Positions 24,224-33,673 of a stretch of DNA of 64,000 nucleotides are shown here, in pieces; the first letter of the stretch is position 1, and each line of letters opens with the position of its first letter. The notes below the pieces were generated by a model, which was not told the origin of the DNA, did no database searches, and saw only the letters and a program-made list of their open reading frames with translations. The translations under genes and the position numbers were made by a program. Source of the DNA: JAAYJT01 sp037446395 (GTDB lineage Bacteria > Bacteroidota > Bacteroidia > Bacteroidales > JAAYJT01); contig JBBIIP010000010.1 of NCBI GenBank assembly GCA_037446395.1, forward strand, positions 1 through 64,000, read 5' to 3'.

Positions 24224-27001
24224 CTACATACCCCGAATGTTGATGTTGACCCTTGGCCCCTGAGATTCGGTGCCAAATTTATTCAGGCGATATTTTAGCG
24301 AAAGCAGAACATACCGGCCGATCATTTCCGATCGCACTTCACGCAAATAATTCAGTTCGCTCGTACGCGATATGCCAGTATTTTTATTTAGCAGATCATA
24401 GCCCTCCAGGCTCAATAATGCCCGCTTATTGGAAGTCAGGTAGTAGTTGATTTCGCCACTCAGCAATGGAACTGTAATTGATTCGGCAAAACCCTGGTCG
24501 TCGTATTTCGTAACATCGGCCGACAACCGGAAGAACCAACGGGCCGTGGGAGTGTATCTTATTTCGCTGAATGCAGAATAGTTGAAATAGGTACGATTTA
24601 ACTGATTTTGGATTGAATACCGAGCATCGGTATAATTGATCTGGCCACCTACTTCAACATCCCACTTTTCTTTCTTGCGGTTGTCGAACCTTAGTCTAAC
24701 CCCATGCGAAAGGTTGGTATTGATGTTCGATACATCATTTACATAATTAATTCCCCTGTTCCAATTTTCATTGAGGCCGATGCTGATATTAATACCCAAA
24801 GGCCTGATGGGGGTCGAAAAGTTGATGTTCGCCGAGGCATTATAATCATCAGGAACATTCACAAGCCTGCTGACTTGTTTTAAGTTCTCGCCGATGGTTA
24901 TGGCCCTGTTCACCCTGTTGCGGGTGTAGCTGGCTTCTATATTGCTGAAGAGCGATGTAAACGAAAACTGGTCGAATAAAATCCAGTTAAATCCAACCCT
25001 GTGTCTGTAGGATGGTTTCAGGTTGCGGTTTCCGTAGCTTACTGCCAAAGGGTTGCTGTTGCTGATGATGGGTGTAAGCTGAGATGTCGAGGGTAGGGTC
25101 ACAGCGGTATTGTAGCGAACATTGATTCGGGCACCGGCTTTGTATTCATATTCCCACATCGCCTGGGGTAGTACTTTTGCAAGTGCGTTGCTGATGTCTG
25201 AGGAACGGTCGAGGGTGTGTGCCACGTTCGAGAGTTCAAGCTCGGCTCCGAGGGTGTATCTTATTTTTTTTGAGTATTTCTTCAGGAGCAGCCTAGGCCT
25301 AACCCATTCGTACTGCCGTTCGATGCGCGGGCTAAGCGAGTCAATGACAATGAGTGGGACATCATTCTGCAAACCTTGCTCTCTGGCCAACAAGTCGTTC
25401 GATAACCCGGCACGGATGGTCGGCTCAAGGTAGAGCGAGGATGAAACTTTCCGCAGGGCTGTCACTCCGACTGAACTTTGCAAGCCATAATTGTCGTTGT
25501 TTGAAAATTGTTTATCCAACACCTCGACTGGTACAGGCGTGTTAAGCATCCTGGTGATGTTGCGCCAATCGCTTTCGCTGAGGCTTTGGTTATACCTGAT
25601 GTCTCCACTCAGCTTAAGCATCTTCCAATTGTTGTCTCCTTTGAGCAACCAGGAGCCTTCAGCCGATGTGTTTAGTTGTTTTGAATTGCTATAGGTTTTA
25701 TTATCGAGTGAGTTCACAGGATTGCTGTTCACGTTTGTTTCAGTGATGGACTTGGAGTTCGATTCGCTGTTTGTAAGGGTGGCAATCCCATTGAGCATGG
25801 AGTGTTGTCGTTTGCTGGCCTTGTTTCGCCAACCGAGATTGAATAGATGGTTGCGGTTTTTACCTGTGCCATCTTCCAGAGAGTTTTGCTCGAAGGTGCG
25901 GTTGCTCGTGAAGTTTTTGGTATAAGATGATTCATACAGGCTGCGGTTAGTTCCATTACCCATATAACTGATATTCAAACGATTATCCTTCACGATTTCG
26001 TAAGAATAGTTTATGCCACCAGCTCCTGATTCAACTTTTCCTGTAACCGGGCGGCCAAAGTCCACCGGGATGCTTCCCGTTGTTCCAGAGCCAGGGCGGC
26101 CACCCCCTCCTCCCCCGCTGATGAAACTGCGCATTCCGCCATTGAAATCAATATAATCCTGAAACGAGAATCCGATCCTGTTCACGTTGTTCAGAAGACC
26201 CAGGGCGGCCATCTGCTGCTTATCCGTAAAACGATAAACTTTGGCATTTGCCTGGTAATATTCGGGTAATCCGCCTCCACCTTTGACATCACCAAAAATG
26301 GCTTTTTTCATGTCATCCTTCAGAATTATATTGATGGTTTTCTCATACTCGCTATCATCAATGCCAAGCAATTCAGCTTCATCCGATTTTTTATTGAAAA
26401 CCTGCACTTTGTTGATGCTTTCGGCCGGAAGGTTTTTTGTGGCTACTTTTGGGTCGGTACTAAAAAACTCTTTCCCGTCTACCAGGACTTTAGTAACATT
26501 TTCGCCCATGGCCTTGATATTTCCTGAACGATCAACCTCAACACCTGGCAGCCGTTTAAGCAGGTCTTCGGCCACCGCATCGGGATTGGTTTTGAAAGCG
26601 CCTGCATTGAACTCGACTGTATCTTGCTTCATTAGCAGGGGCACCCGTTCACCGGTTACTTGCACTTCTTTGAGGTTGATGGGTGTTTGCTCCATTTCAA
26701 AAACCCCAATGTTTGTGCCTCCTTCCAGTGGAACTTTCAGGGATTTCTTAAGGGTCTGATATCCAATATATGCTACCTGTGTAATATATTCGCCCGAAGG
26801 CACTCGGTTTATCTGAAATTTGCCCTGAGGGTTTGTGATGCCGAAATAAGCCAGGGTTGAATCAGAAGGCTTGAGCAATGCAACCGTGGCATACTGTAGC
26901 GGGGTTCCATTCAAATCCCTCACTTCGCCTGTCAGATTGTATGATTGACTGAATGCCAGCCAAGGCATAACGGCCAGCAGAATAAACAAAAACTTCTTCA
27001 T
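24224..27001 (-). CDS. Outer-membrane beta-barrel protein with carboxypeptidase-like domain (TonB receptor-like)
   Basis: 925 residues with a signal peptide (cleavage after WLAFS). A carboxypeptidase-regulatory-like domain (about 20-105: LTGEVRDLNGTPLQYATVAL) is followed by a plug-like segment (VTKVLVDGKEFFSTDPKVA) and a long beta-barrel of the outer membrane protein beta-barrel family (PF14905). It differs from SusC proteins and lacks a SusD partner. A Gly-rich loop (GGGGGGRPGSG) lies near 300. The GLPGLI gene lies 62 bases upstream on the same strand; this pairing is frequent in Bacteroidota. Cargo is unknown. Confidence 0.85.
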   Translation of the reverse strand: MKKFLFILLAVMPWLAFSQSYNLTGEVRDLNGTPLQYATVALLKPSDSTLAYFGITNPQGKFQINRVPSGEYITQVAYIGYQTLKKSLKVPLEGGTNIGVFEMEQTPINLKEVQVTGERVPLLMKQDTVEFNAGAFKTNPDAVAEDLLKRLPGVEVDRSGNIKAMGENVTKVLVDGKEFFSTDPKVATKNLPAESINKVQVFNKKSDEAELLGIDDSEYEKTINIILKDDMKKAIFGDVKGGGGLPEYYQANAKVYRFTDKQQMAALGLLNNVNRIGFSFQDYIDFNGGMRSFISGGGGGGRPGSGTTGSIPVDFGRPVTGKVESGAGGINYSYEIVKDNRLNISYMGNGTNRSLYESSYTKNFTSNRTFEQNSLEDGTGKNRNHLFNLGWRNKASKRQHSMLNGIATLTNSESNSKSITETNVNSNPVNSLDNKTYSNSKQLNTSAEGSWLLKGDNNWKMLKLSGDIRYNQSLSESDWRNITRMLNTPVPVEVLDKQFSNNDNYGLQSSVGVTALRKVSSSLYLEPTIRAGLSNDLLAREQGLQNDVPLIVIDSLSPRIERQYEWVRPRLLLKKYSKKIRYTLGAELELSNVAHTLDRSSDISNALAKVLPQAMWEYEYKAGARINVRYNTAVTLPSTSQLTPIISNSNPLAVSYGNRNLKPSYRHRVGFNWILFDQFSFTSLFSNIEASYTRNRVNRAITIGENLKQVSRLVNVPDDYNASANINFSTPIRPLGINISIGLNENWNRGINYVNDVSNINTNLSHGVRLRFDNRKKEKWDVEVGGQINYTDARYSIQNQLNRTYFNYSAFSEIRYTPTARWFFRLSADVTKYDDQGFAESITVPLLSGEINYYLTSNKRALLSLEGYDLLNKNTGISRTSELNYLREVRSEMIGRYVLLSLKYRLNKFGTESQGPRVNINIRGM

Positions 27002-27063
27002 TAATCGGATGTTTTATCGTTTCAAAATATATGTATCAAAAACAAGATATAAATTATTTAACA

Positions 27064-27816
27064 TTAAAAGTGCCTGATTCTTATTTGGCCGCCTCCACCG
27101 CCACTCTCCTGCATTTCCTTAATTTTTTCCTGTACCATGGCATCATATTCTTTACGGGTAACTTTTTTCCCTTCGCGGGGCTTTAGTATTTCCCTGGCGT
27201 CAATATTTTTTAGCTCAATCCCGGTTGCGGTTACTGTAGTTCTGCCCTCATCTATATCAAGTGCAAGTATTAGCCCGGGGAGGTTGCCAAAGGCATCCGG
27301 CCCTGTCGAAACAGGAATGGCTGGAGTGAACCAGGCAATGGTTTTTTTAGCACTCCCTACCAATTCAGCTTCCACACACGGGAAGTCGAGCATCATTTTC
27401 TGTTTTCCGGTCAGGCGCCATTTAAGCGTATCAAGATCTGCTTCGATTAAAAATTTACGGGTCATAAAATCCCTTTGCTCTATTGCTTTGTTAATACTAA
27501 TATCATGATAAGCAATATCTTCCGGGTCCATCATCCTGAACCGCATTCGCATCCCTGGTCCCTGGTCATCCATTGCAGCTTCATCGTTGTTGCGTGGTGC
27601 ATTTCGGAAAAGTGATGCATCTTCGGTGAACAATAATTCCTTTATAGCTTTCCGTTCGCGCGGAACCATGTCCTGAAAACGTGCTGCATCACCCTGCAGT
27701 GTGATTTCAACTTTCACCACCTTTTCGTATTTGACAATGCCAGAAGTTTCGGATACCTGTGCAGCTGAATAGAAGAAAAGCAATAGTGAAGCCAGTAAAA
27801 ATAGATAGTTTTTCAT
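27064..27816 (-). CDS. GLPGLI family secreted protein
   Basis: 250 residues from ATG at 27816 (MKNYLFLLASLLLFFYSAAQ, signal peptide). The open frame extends 30 codons upstream, but the extension carries a promoter-like TATTTTTG (27880-27887) and would mask the signal peptide. The family motif is visible as DAFGNLPGLILALD. GLPGLI proteins are Bacteroidota-specific, of unknown function, and often encoded beside outer-membrane beta-barrel proteins as here. The C-terminus is Gly-rich (ESGGGGGQIRIRHF), and a basic Lys/Arg stretch precedes it. Confidence 0.85.
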   Translation of the reverse strand: MKNYLFLLASLLLFFYSAAQVSETSGIVKYEKVVKVEITLQGDAARFQDMVPRERKAIKELLFTEDASLFRNAPRNNDEAAMDDQGPGMRMRFRMMDPEDIAYHDISINKAIEQRDFMTRKFLIEADLDTLKWRLTGKQKMMLDFPCVEAELVGSAKKTIAWFTPAIPVSTGPDAFGNLPGLILALDIDEGRTTVTATGIELKNIDAREILKPREGKKVTRKEYDAMVQEKIKEMQESGGGGGQIRIRHF

Positions 27817-27879
27817 TTTTGGAAGAGTTTGATTATCAATCATTTGATTCTTTATGTGGGTTTTAAAATAAATATGGAT

Positions 27880-27887
27880 CAAAAATA
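27880..27887 (-). promoter_or_regulatory. -7 box upstream of GLPGLI gene
   Basis: Minus-strand TATTTTTG fits TAnnTTTG, about 64 bases upstream of the preferred ATG at 27816. It would drive the GLPGLI and beta-barrel genes together. Confidence 0.45.
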
Positions 27888-28091
27888 GCGGATTCGTGAT
27901 TTTCAAAATTTCTTTTAACAGTTAATAAAAGTTAAAAAGGGCTCAAATGTCCATTCTTAGAAGAAGCATCTTTAGCATGTTCCACTTTAGACACACTTTG
28001 TGATGGTTTCTTTCGGTGTGCGCCAAAAAAATATTGCCCATGTCAAAGCAGTTGCTTTAATCATGGCCTGATCAAAGTTTATAGTTTTTTA

Positions 28092-29987
28092 ATGAGCCTA
28101 AAACCACCTATGGTAGGCAGTAAAGAATTATTTTTGCGCCTGACGCGATTAATCTTGAAAAAAGAATTCTTCTTCATTGTTAAACTCTATGTCTTCTGGT
28201 TGGTAGTTTTCCTTGTCCAGAAGATGTTATTCATGCTGTTTAATCCTGTCGAGTCTATGGTTTTGCCGGCTACTGATTGGCTTAAGGTGCTATATCATGG
28301 CTTGCCGCTTGATCTTTCAGCAGGTGCTTATCTGATGGTGATCCCTTGTATGCTGTTGGTTTCAGCCCCTTTATGGAGGAAATCACTACTCCGGATCTTC
28401 CTTGTTTCTTATGTGGTGGCAATGCTGCTTATCGTCCTTTTTGTGGGAGTAGTTGATATGAACTTATATAGGTATTGGGGTACGAAGTTAGATATCATGC
28501 CTCTTTTCTACCTGAATAATCCAACAGAAGCACTTGCGAGCATCTCTGTCGGCGAAATTCTTCTTTTGGTGTTGCTATTTGTTGTTCTGGCGATATTTTT
28601 CAGTGCAGGATTTATGCGCCTTGTGATTGGCAAAAATTGGCATTCAATAAGATATAATCTGAAATCATCACTTCTGGCGCTGTTTATTGCCATGCTGCTT
28701 ATTCTTCCTGCCCGTGGTGGGGTAGATGTGGCTACAATCAATCCGGGGGTTGTGTATTTTCATCAGCACCAGTTTGCAAATCATAGCGCAGTGAATGTTT
28801 TATGGAATGTGCTCTATTCGTGGGTTGAAAAAGAAAACATGTTGGCGTCCAAAACATTTATGTCCGACGAACAAGCCAGGGGTTTGTTTGCTGAAATTCA
28901 TCAGTTTTCGGATGTCGGCTCCCCAAGAGTGATTAAAGAACATGCCAACATTCTTTTGATCGTGCTCGAAGGGTTCTCCAATAAAATTATTGAGCCTTTG
29001 GGCAGATACAATGACATTACGCCTTATCTGAACAAATTATGCAGCGAGTCGTTGGTGTTCAGTAACTTTTTTGCAAGCGGCGACCGGAGCGATAAGGGGT
29101 TGGTGAGTATTTTCAGCGGGTTTCCGTCACAACCACAATCCATCATCATTAAATATTCTTCTAAAACACAGCGGCTTCCATTTCTGACCGATGCATTTCA
29201 CGATAAGGGTTATCAAACGGCTTTCTATTACGGTGGCAACATCAATTTTGCGAATTTCCGATCCTATTTCACCCGCGCCTCAATGGATGACATTATAACA
29301 ATAAATGATTTTTCAAGAAAAATCAAACGGCAAAAGTGGGGAGTTCCGGATGAGTTTGTTTACGACCGTATTTTACACGATCTGGACAGCATTCGAGAGC
29401 CGTTTTTTGTTTCTGTTTTTACACTCAGCAGCCACGACCCTTTTGATGTGCCAGGCGAACCAGTGTTTGATCGCTCAACCCGAGAGGCGCTGAGCAAAAA
29501 CGGATATTACTATGCCGACCGTTGTCTGGGCGAATTCATTGAAAAGGCTAAACAAAAACATTGGTGGGATAACACGCTGGTAGTTATTACTTCTGATCAC
29601 GGATCAAGGTCGCCGGGGAACACCGATGGCCATTCCCGCGAAAAATTTGCTATCCCGATGCTTTGGTTGGGCGGGGCACTTCTTTGCGAGCCGTCCTTTG
29701 TCAAAACCTATGGCTCGCAAGTTGACATTGCCTCTACGATATACAACCAATTTGGGTTTGGTTCAACTTCTTTCTCCTACAGCAAGAATTTGCTTACCCC
29801 CTCTGCCAATGGTTATGCCTATTATGCATTCAACAATGGCTTCGGATTCTATACTTCGGGTGCCGGTATGATTTACGACAACACCGCAGGAAAATTTATT
29901 TATCGCGCGGGCACACATGTTGCCCGATGGCACGACTATGGAAAAGCCATTATGCAAATCAGCACCAAGGATTTTCTGAGCAAATAA
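28092..29987 (+). CDS. LTA synthase-family phosphoglycerol transferase-like protein
   Basis: 631 residues. About five N-terminal membrane segments (25-205) precede an extracytoplasmic sulfatase-fold domain. Visible motifs are NILLIVLEGFSN with metal ligand Glu293, the nucleophile region ASGDRSDKGLVSIFSGF, HDPFDVP and VVITSDHGSRSPG. In LtaS of Gram-positives the nucleophile is Thr300; here Ser333 occupies that place by eye (many homologues have Thr). Gram-negative relatives act as MdoB/OpgB-type phosphoglycerol or phosphoethanolamine transferases on glycans or lipid headgroups. The actual acceptor is unknown. The gene is alone on the plus strand and ends at a terminator shared with gdhA. Confidence 0.85.
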   Translation: MSLKPPMVGSKELFLRLTRLILKKEFFFIVKLYVFWLVVFLVQKMLFMLFNPVESMVLPATDWLKVLYHGLPLDLSAGAYLMVIPCMLLVSAPLWRKSLLRIFLVSYVVAMLLIVLFVGVVDMNLYRYWGTKLDIMPLFYLNNPTEALASISVGEILLLVLLFVVLAIFFSAGFMRLVIGKNWHSIRYNLKSSLLALFIAMLLILPARGGVDVATINPGVVYFHQHQFANHSAVNVLWNVLYSWVEKENMLASKTFMSDEQARGLFAEIHQFSDVGSPRVIKEHANILLIVLEGFSNKIIEPLGRYNDITPYLNKLCSESLVFSNFFASGDRSDKGLVSIFSGFPSQPQSIIIKYSSKTQRLPFLTDAFHDKGYQTAFYYGGNINFANFRSYFTRASMDDIITINDFSRKIKRQKWGVPDEFVYDRILHDLDSIREPFFVSVFTLSSHDPFDVPGEPVFDRSTREALSKNGYYYADRCLGEFIEKAKQKHWWDNTLVVITSDHGSRSPGNTDGHSREKFAIPMLWLGGALLCEPSFVKTYGSQVDIASTIYNQFGFGSTSFSYSKNLLTPSANGYAYYAFNNGFGFYTSGAGMIYDNTAGKFIYRAGTHVARWHDYGKAIMQISTKDFLSK

Positions 29988-29990
29988 TAA

Positions 29991-30018
29991 AAAAGCTGCC
30001 TTGTGAGGCAGCCTTTTA
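29991..30018. terminator. Bidirectional intrinsic terminator
   Basis: A 7-bp stem GCTGCCT (29995-30001) / AGGCAGC (30006-30012) with a 4-base loop, flanked by A-rich sequence on the left and TTTTATTT on the right. It gives a U-tract in both directions and sits between the convergent sulfatase-family gene and gdhA. Confidence 0.8.
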
Positions 30019-30045
30019 TTTGGGTTAAAAACAGAAAAAATACGG

Positions 30046-31383
30046 CTATACAACCCCCTGGTCAATCATGGCATTGGCAACTTTCATGAAGCCTGCCACG
30101 TTAGCGCCTTTCACATAGTTGATGAAGCCATCCGGCTGCTTGCCGTATTTTACGCAGGAGGCATGAATATTGATCATGATTTCATGCAGGCGTTTTTCAA
30201 CTTCTTCGGCTGTCCAGCTGAGTTTCATGGCATTCTGGCTTTGTTCGAGCCCACTGGTGGCTACCCCGCCGGCATTGGCAGCTTTGCCAGGTCCATACAG
30301 GATTTTGTGTTCCAGGAAAATTTCAATTGCCTCGGGTGTGCTTGGCATATTTGCCCCTTCTGAAACTGCGATTACACCATTTTTAACCAACATGCGTGCG
30401 TCGTTGCCATCAAGTTCATTTTGAGTGGCACATGGAAGGGCTATGTCGCATTTTACTTCCCAGGGGCGTTTTCCCTGATGGAACTGGGCATTTGGAAACT
30501 CGTAGCTGTAAGGCTTGCAAATGTCCTGGTTTGAAGCGCGAAGTTCGAGCAAATAGTCAATTTTCTCACCACTTATACCATCCGGATCATAGATATAGCC
30601 ATCAGGACCGGAAATGGTTACAACTTTTGCGCCCAATTCAACAGCCTTGATGATAGAACCCCACGACACGTTACCAAATCCCGAAACTGTAATGATTTTA
30701 CCTTTGAGGCTTTCGCCACGGGTTTTTAACATTTCCTGGCAGAAATATACATTACCGAAACCAGTGGCTTCAGGGCGGATCAGACTGCCGCCCCAATTGC
30801 GCCCCTTGCCTGTGAGGACACCGTTATGTTCGCCGGATAATTTCTTAAACATTCCATACAAATAGCCAATCTCGCGCCCACCAACACCGATATCGCCGGC
30901 CGGAATATCCTGATCGGCACCAATGATTTTCCATAGTTCAAGCATGAAGGCCTGGCAGAAACGCATGATTTCATTGTTTGATTTTCCCTTTGGATCGAAA
31001 TCTGAACCGCCTTTGCCGCCACCCATCGGAAGCGAGGTCAGGCTGTTCTTGAAAATCTGTTCAAATCCTAAAAACTTCAGGATGCTCAGGTTTACGCTCG
31101 GGTGAAAGCGAAGCCCGCCTTTGTAGGGGCCAATGGCATTGTTGAACTGTACGCGATAACCAAGGTTGACATGAGTTTTTCCGCTGTCGTCAACCCAGGG
31201 AACTTTGAACATCAATACCCTGTCGGGCTCTACCAGGCGTTCGATGAGGTTGGCAGTTTCAAACTGTGGGTTCTGATTGTAGATGTCTTCAATTGATTCA
31301 AGTACCTCGCGAACCGCCTGCAAGTACTCGTTTTCGCCCGGATGTTTCTTTTCCAGGTTGGTGATGATTTTTTCGAGATCCAT
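30046..31383 (-). CDS. gdhA: Glutamate dehydrogenase (NADP type, GdhA)
   Basis: 445 residues from ATG at 31383 (MDLEKIITNLEKKHPGENEY), the standard length of hexameric bacterial NADP-type enzymes; a 22-codon upstream extension is rejected. It interconverts 2-oxoglutarate plus ammonium and glutamate in the cytoplasm. Motifs: GPYKGGLRFHPSVN (substrate), the catalytic Lys region LPMGGGKGGSDFDPKGK, the Asp in PAGDIGVG, and the nucleotide-binding SGFGNVSWGS. Cofactor preference for NADP is inferred from family size and similarity. Promoter at 31446-31454. Confidence 0.95.
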   Translation of the reverse strand: MDLEKIITNLEKKHPGENEYLQAVREVLESIEDIYNQNPQFETANLIERLVEPDRVLMFKVPWVDDSGKTHVNLGYRVQFNNAIGPYKGGLRFHPSVNLSILKFLGFEQIFKNSLTSLPMGGGKGGSDFDPKGKSNNEIMRFCQAFMLELWKIIGADQDIPAGDIGVGGREIGYLYGMFKKLSGEHNGVLTGKGRNWGGSLIRPEATGFGNVYFCQEMLKTRGESLKGKIITVSGFGNVSWGSIIKAVELGAKVVTISGPDGYIYDPDGISGEKIDYLLELRASNQDICKPYSYEFPNAQFHQGKRPWEVKCDIALPCATQNELDGNDARMLVKNGVIAVSEGANMPSTPEAIEIFLEHKILYGPGKAANAGGVATSGLEQSQNAMKLSWTAEEVEKRLHEIMINIHASCVKYGKQPDGFINYVKGANVAGFMKVANAMIDQGVV

Positions 31384-31728
31384 TATTGCTTTGTTTTGAA
31401 GTGAATATAATGTGAAAACATTAACATTGTTAATTAAATAACAATGCAAAATTACAATTTAAGTAATCATGGCAATCCGGAACTGCTAAATAATTTATCA
31501 ACCATTATTAAACAGCGCCACTGAAATCGAATTTGACAGAAGGCCCCATCCACTGTTAAATTGTTTATAGGTTGAATAGAACTCCATGTTTCTAAATTTT
31601 ATCAGTATTGTTTCTTAACCTGCAAAAATATTCTTTTCAAATGTCATCAGAAAGTTTATCAGGTTGAGGGCAATGTGATTGATTAAGTGTTATAAAATTA
31701 AAGGTGTGTCTAATTCAATTGTAATCAA
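31384..31728. other. Intergenic region upstream of gdhA
   Basis: 345 bases without a gene. It holds the gdhA leader and promoter near 31446-31475; the rest, up to the stop of the membrane glycosyltransferase gene at 31729, is AT-rich and shows nothing else that can be supported. Confidence 0.5.
31446..31475 (-). promoter_or_regulatory. gdhA promoter
   Basis: Minus-strand -7 box TAATTTTGC (31446-31454) is a perfect TAnnTTTGC; TTG at 31473-31475 lies 18 bases upstream as a -33 element. The leader to the ATG at 31383 is about 60 bases. Confidence 0.65.
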
Positions 31729-33645
31729 TCAATCAACAGAAATGCGCATATCATCTATTGCGATTTCCTCATGCCCTGGGTTCCAAAGATAAACTTTTAA
31801 GATATCTCTGGGTGATTTGAGTTCCTTAACAGGAGTGCTCAGGAATACAGCGCTCCATCTGTTTTGTTCAGCGAAGTTCGATACCGGGGAGGCCGCCCAC
31901 AGATAGGGGGTTTGTTCCCATTGCTCCAGGCTCACAACCAATACCGCTCTGGTGTTTTCAGCGACAGTTTTTAATAGGAGTTTTACATTGATCATGTTTC
32001 CCTTTTTAAGAGGAATATCTCCGGCTGCCATCTGAAAAGTTGGCCCGTATTCATTTTCTGACTTCAGAAGGATGCACTTCTTACCGTTAAATGGGGAAAC
32101 TGAATCAACCAGGTTTTCGCTCACCTGCCAATAGTCAGATGTTTCAAAACCATTCATCACTTCAAAAACATGCTTTGGCTTAATAATTTCCTGCGTTGAA
32201 TCGCGTGTGTATAAAGTGAAGGCCGATAGGCCATTATAATCAACATGTTTTAATTTAAAGGGATAGTAGTGCAATATCAGGGCATCTGTTTCGTAGGGTA
32301 CTGATTTTGTCCATGCATACATGAACATGGGGGTGGTTGAGGTTTCAAGGATATTTTTTAGCTCGGACAAATCCTCGCCACCACGGTTGTCGTATTGCAT
32401 GAACTTAGGATTCGCCCCGAGTGGTTTCAGATAATATTCGATATAAAAGGGGTTGTTTACACTGATTGCCCTGGTAATATTTTCAGCACCATTTTCACGG
32501 TCTGCATCGGCGATACGTGCTGCCACATCACGGAATTCGCCAAAATGCTGGGTCTTATAATATTTTCGTTCTATCAGTGTAGAAGCGAGCATAACGACAC
32601 CCAGGATGCCAAGCAAAATGGCACGAAATGTATCGGTTTTCCATGCGGGAAAAGAAAACAGAAAAAACAACAGGAATGGAAAAGAAAAAATGACTACCGA
32701 ATGTTGCAACACTGGATTCACCCAACGGGAGTAAAAAAAGCCGATGGCAATGGGCATAAGAAACCACAAAAGCAACATCACCCGCAACAGGTAGATGCGC
32801 CGGTTCGATTTTGTGCCAATGAATCCGACTAAGGAAATTAAAATAACTGTAATGACTACCCAATACGAATTGTTAAAAACATATGCCAGGTGCTCCGGAA
32901 GCCAATTGTAATCAGGCTTGCCGAGCCACAAGCCTACACCGCCAATCTTCAGATGATTCAGTGTTATTTGGATATGTGGCAGAAATATGAGTGCGCTTAA
33001 GATTCCTGCAAGAAGGTAGTGTTTGCGGTTTTCTCTTTTCAAAAGAAACAAGCCTGTGATGCCAATGATTAAAGCCACAAGAAAACTGAAATAATGGTTA
33101 TACATCATCAGCGCATTTGCAGCGGTATAACCAATGGCATCAAAATATTTTCTTTTGTTACCGGTTTCGGCTTCAAGCACCAGTCGGGTCCAGAAATAAA
33201 TCGTGAGCATCGAAAAGAACAAACCTGCCCCATAGGGCCGTGCGATTTGGCTGTAAAGAATCGGAAACTGCAGAAAAGCAATGCCTGAAGCGATAAATAG
33301 TGCACTTGTTTCGCCAAACCATCGCCTGGCTGAGAGCCACGAGAACCACACCGCCATAACGCCCATCACCACAAACGGAAAACGTATGCTGGATTCACTA
33401 TCGCCGAAAACTTTAACCCAATAAAACAAGAAAATTTGTATGCCTCCGGGATGGCCATCTACATAAAAGCCTTTTCTCACCAATTCGCTGAAAGAACCAA
33501 ACTGCACCCTGACCAAGGCACTAAGTTCATCGTTCGAAAGTGAAAAACCCGTGTAGTGAAAAAAACGTAGGGCTGCTGCCATTACAATGATGATTGCAGC
33601 TAGCAGGATGTTCCGGTTGAGGGGTGCAAGGTTCTTTAGTTGCAT
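31729..33645 (-). CDS. GT39/ArnT-like membrane glycosyltransferase
   Basis: 638 residues. About ten membrane segments (15-355) follow a short N-terminus. The first periplasmic loop carries SLSNDELSALVR and HPGGIQIFLFYWVKVFG, the acidic-motif and loop pattern of GT-C enzymes of the GT39/GT83 type (PMT_2, ArnT-like), which move sugars from a polyprenyl phosphate. The C-terminal ~150 residues form a soluble beta-sandwich-like part ending VYLWNPGHEEIAIDDMRISVD. A very similar ending occurs in the upstream gene. It is the last gene of the rmuC-rlmB run, 28 bases after the previous stop. Acceptor unknown. Confidence 0.75.
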   Translation of the reverse strand: MQLKNLAPLNRNILLAAIIIVMAAALRFFHYTGFSLSNDELSALVRVQFGSFSELVRKGFYVDGHPGGIQIFLFYWVKVFGDSESSIRFPFVVMGVMAVWFSWLSARRWFGETSALFIASGIAFLQFPILYSQIARPYGAGLFFSMLTIYFWTRLVLEAETGNKRKYFDAIGYTAANALMMYNHYFSFLVALIIGITGLFLLKRENRKHYLLAGILSALIFLPHIQITLNHLKIGGVGLWLGKPDYNWLPEHLAYVFNNSYWVVITVILISLVGFIGTKSNRRIYLLRVMLLLWFLMPIAIGFFYSRWVNPVLQHSVVIFSFPFLLFFLFSFPAWKTDTFRAILLGILGVVMLASTLIERKYYKTQHFGEFRDVAARIADADRENGAENITRAISVNNPFYIEYYLKPLGANPKFMQYDNRGGEDLSELKNILETSTTPMFMYAWTKSVPYETDALILHYYPFKLKHVDYNGLSAFTLYTRDSTQEIIKPKHVFEVMNGFETSDYWQVSENLVDSVSPFNGKKCILLKSENEYGPTFQMAAGDIPLKKGNMINVKLLLKTVAENTRAVLVVSLEQWEQTPYLWAASPVSNFAEQNRWSAVFLSTPVKELKSPRDILKVYLWNPGHEEIAIDDMRISVD

Positions 33646-33673
33646 GGGCGATGTTTTTCAGGTTTCATGTGGC

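Noticed and set aside
31384..31449. 22-codon N-terminal extension of gdhA
   Set aside because: Standard GdhA length starts at 31383 and the promoter -7 box overlaps the extension (31446-31454).
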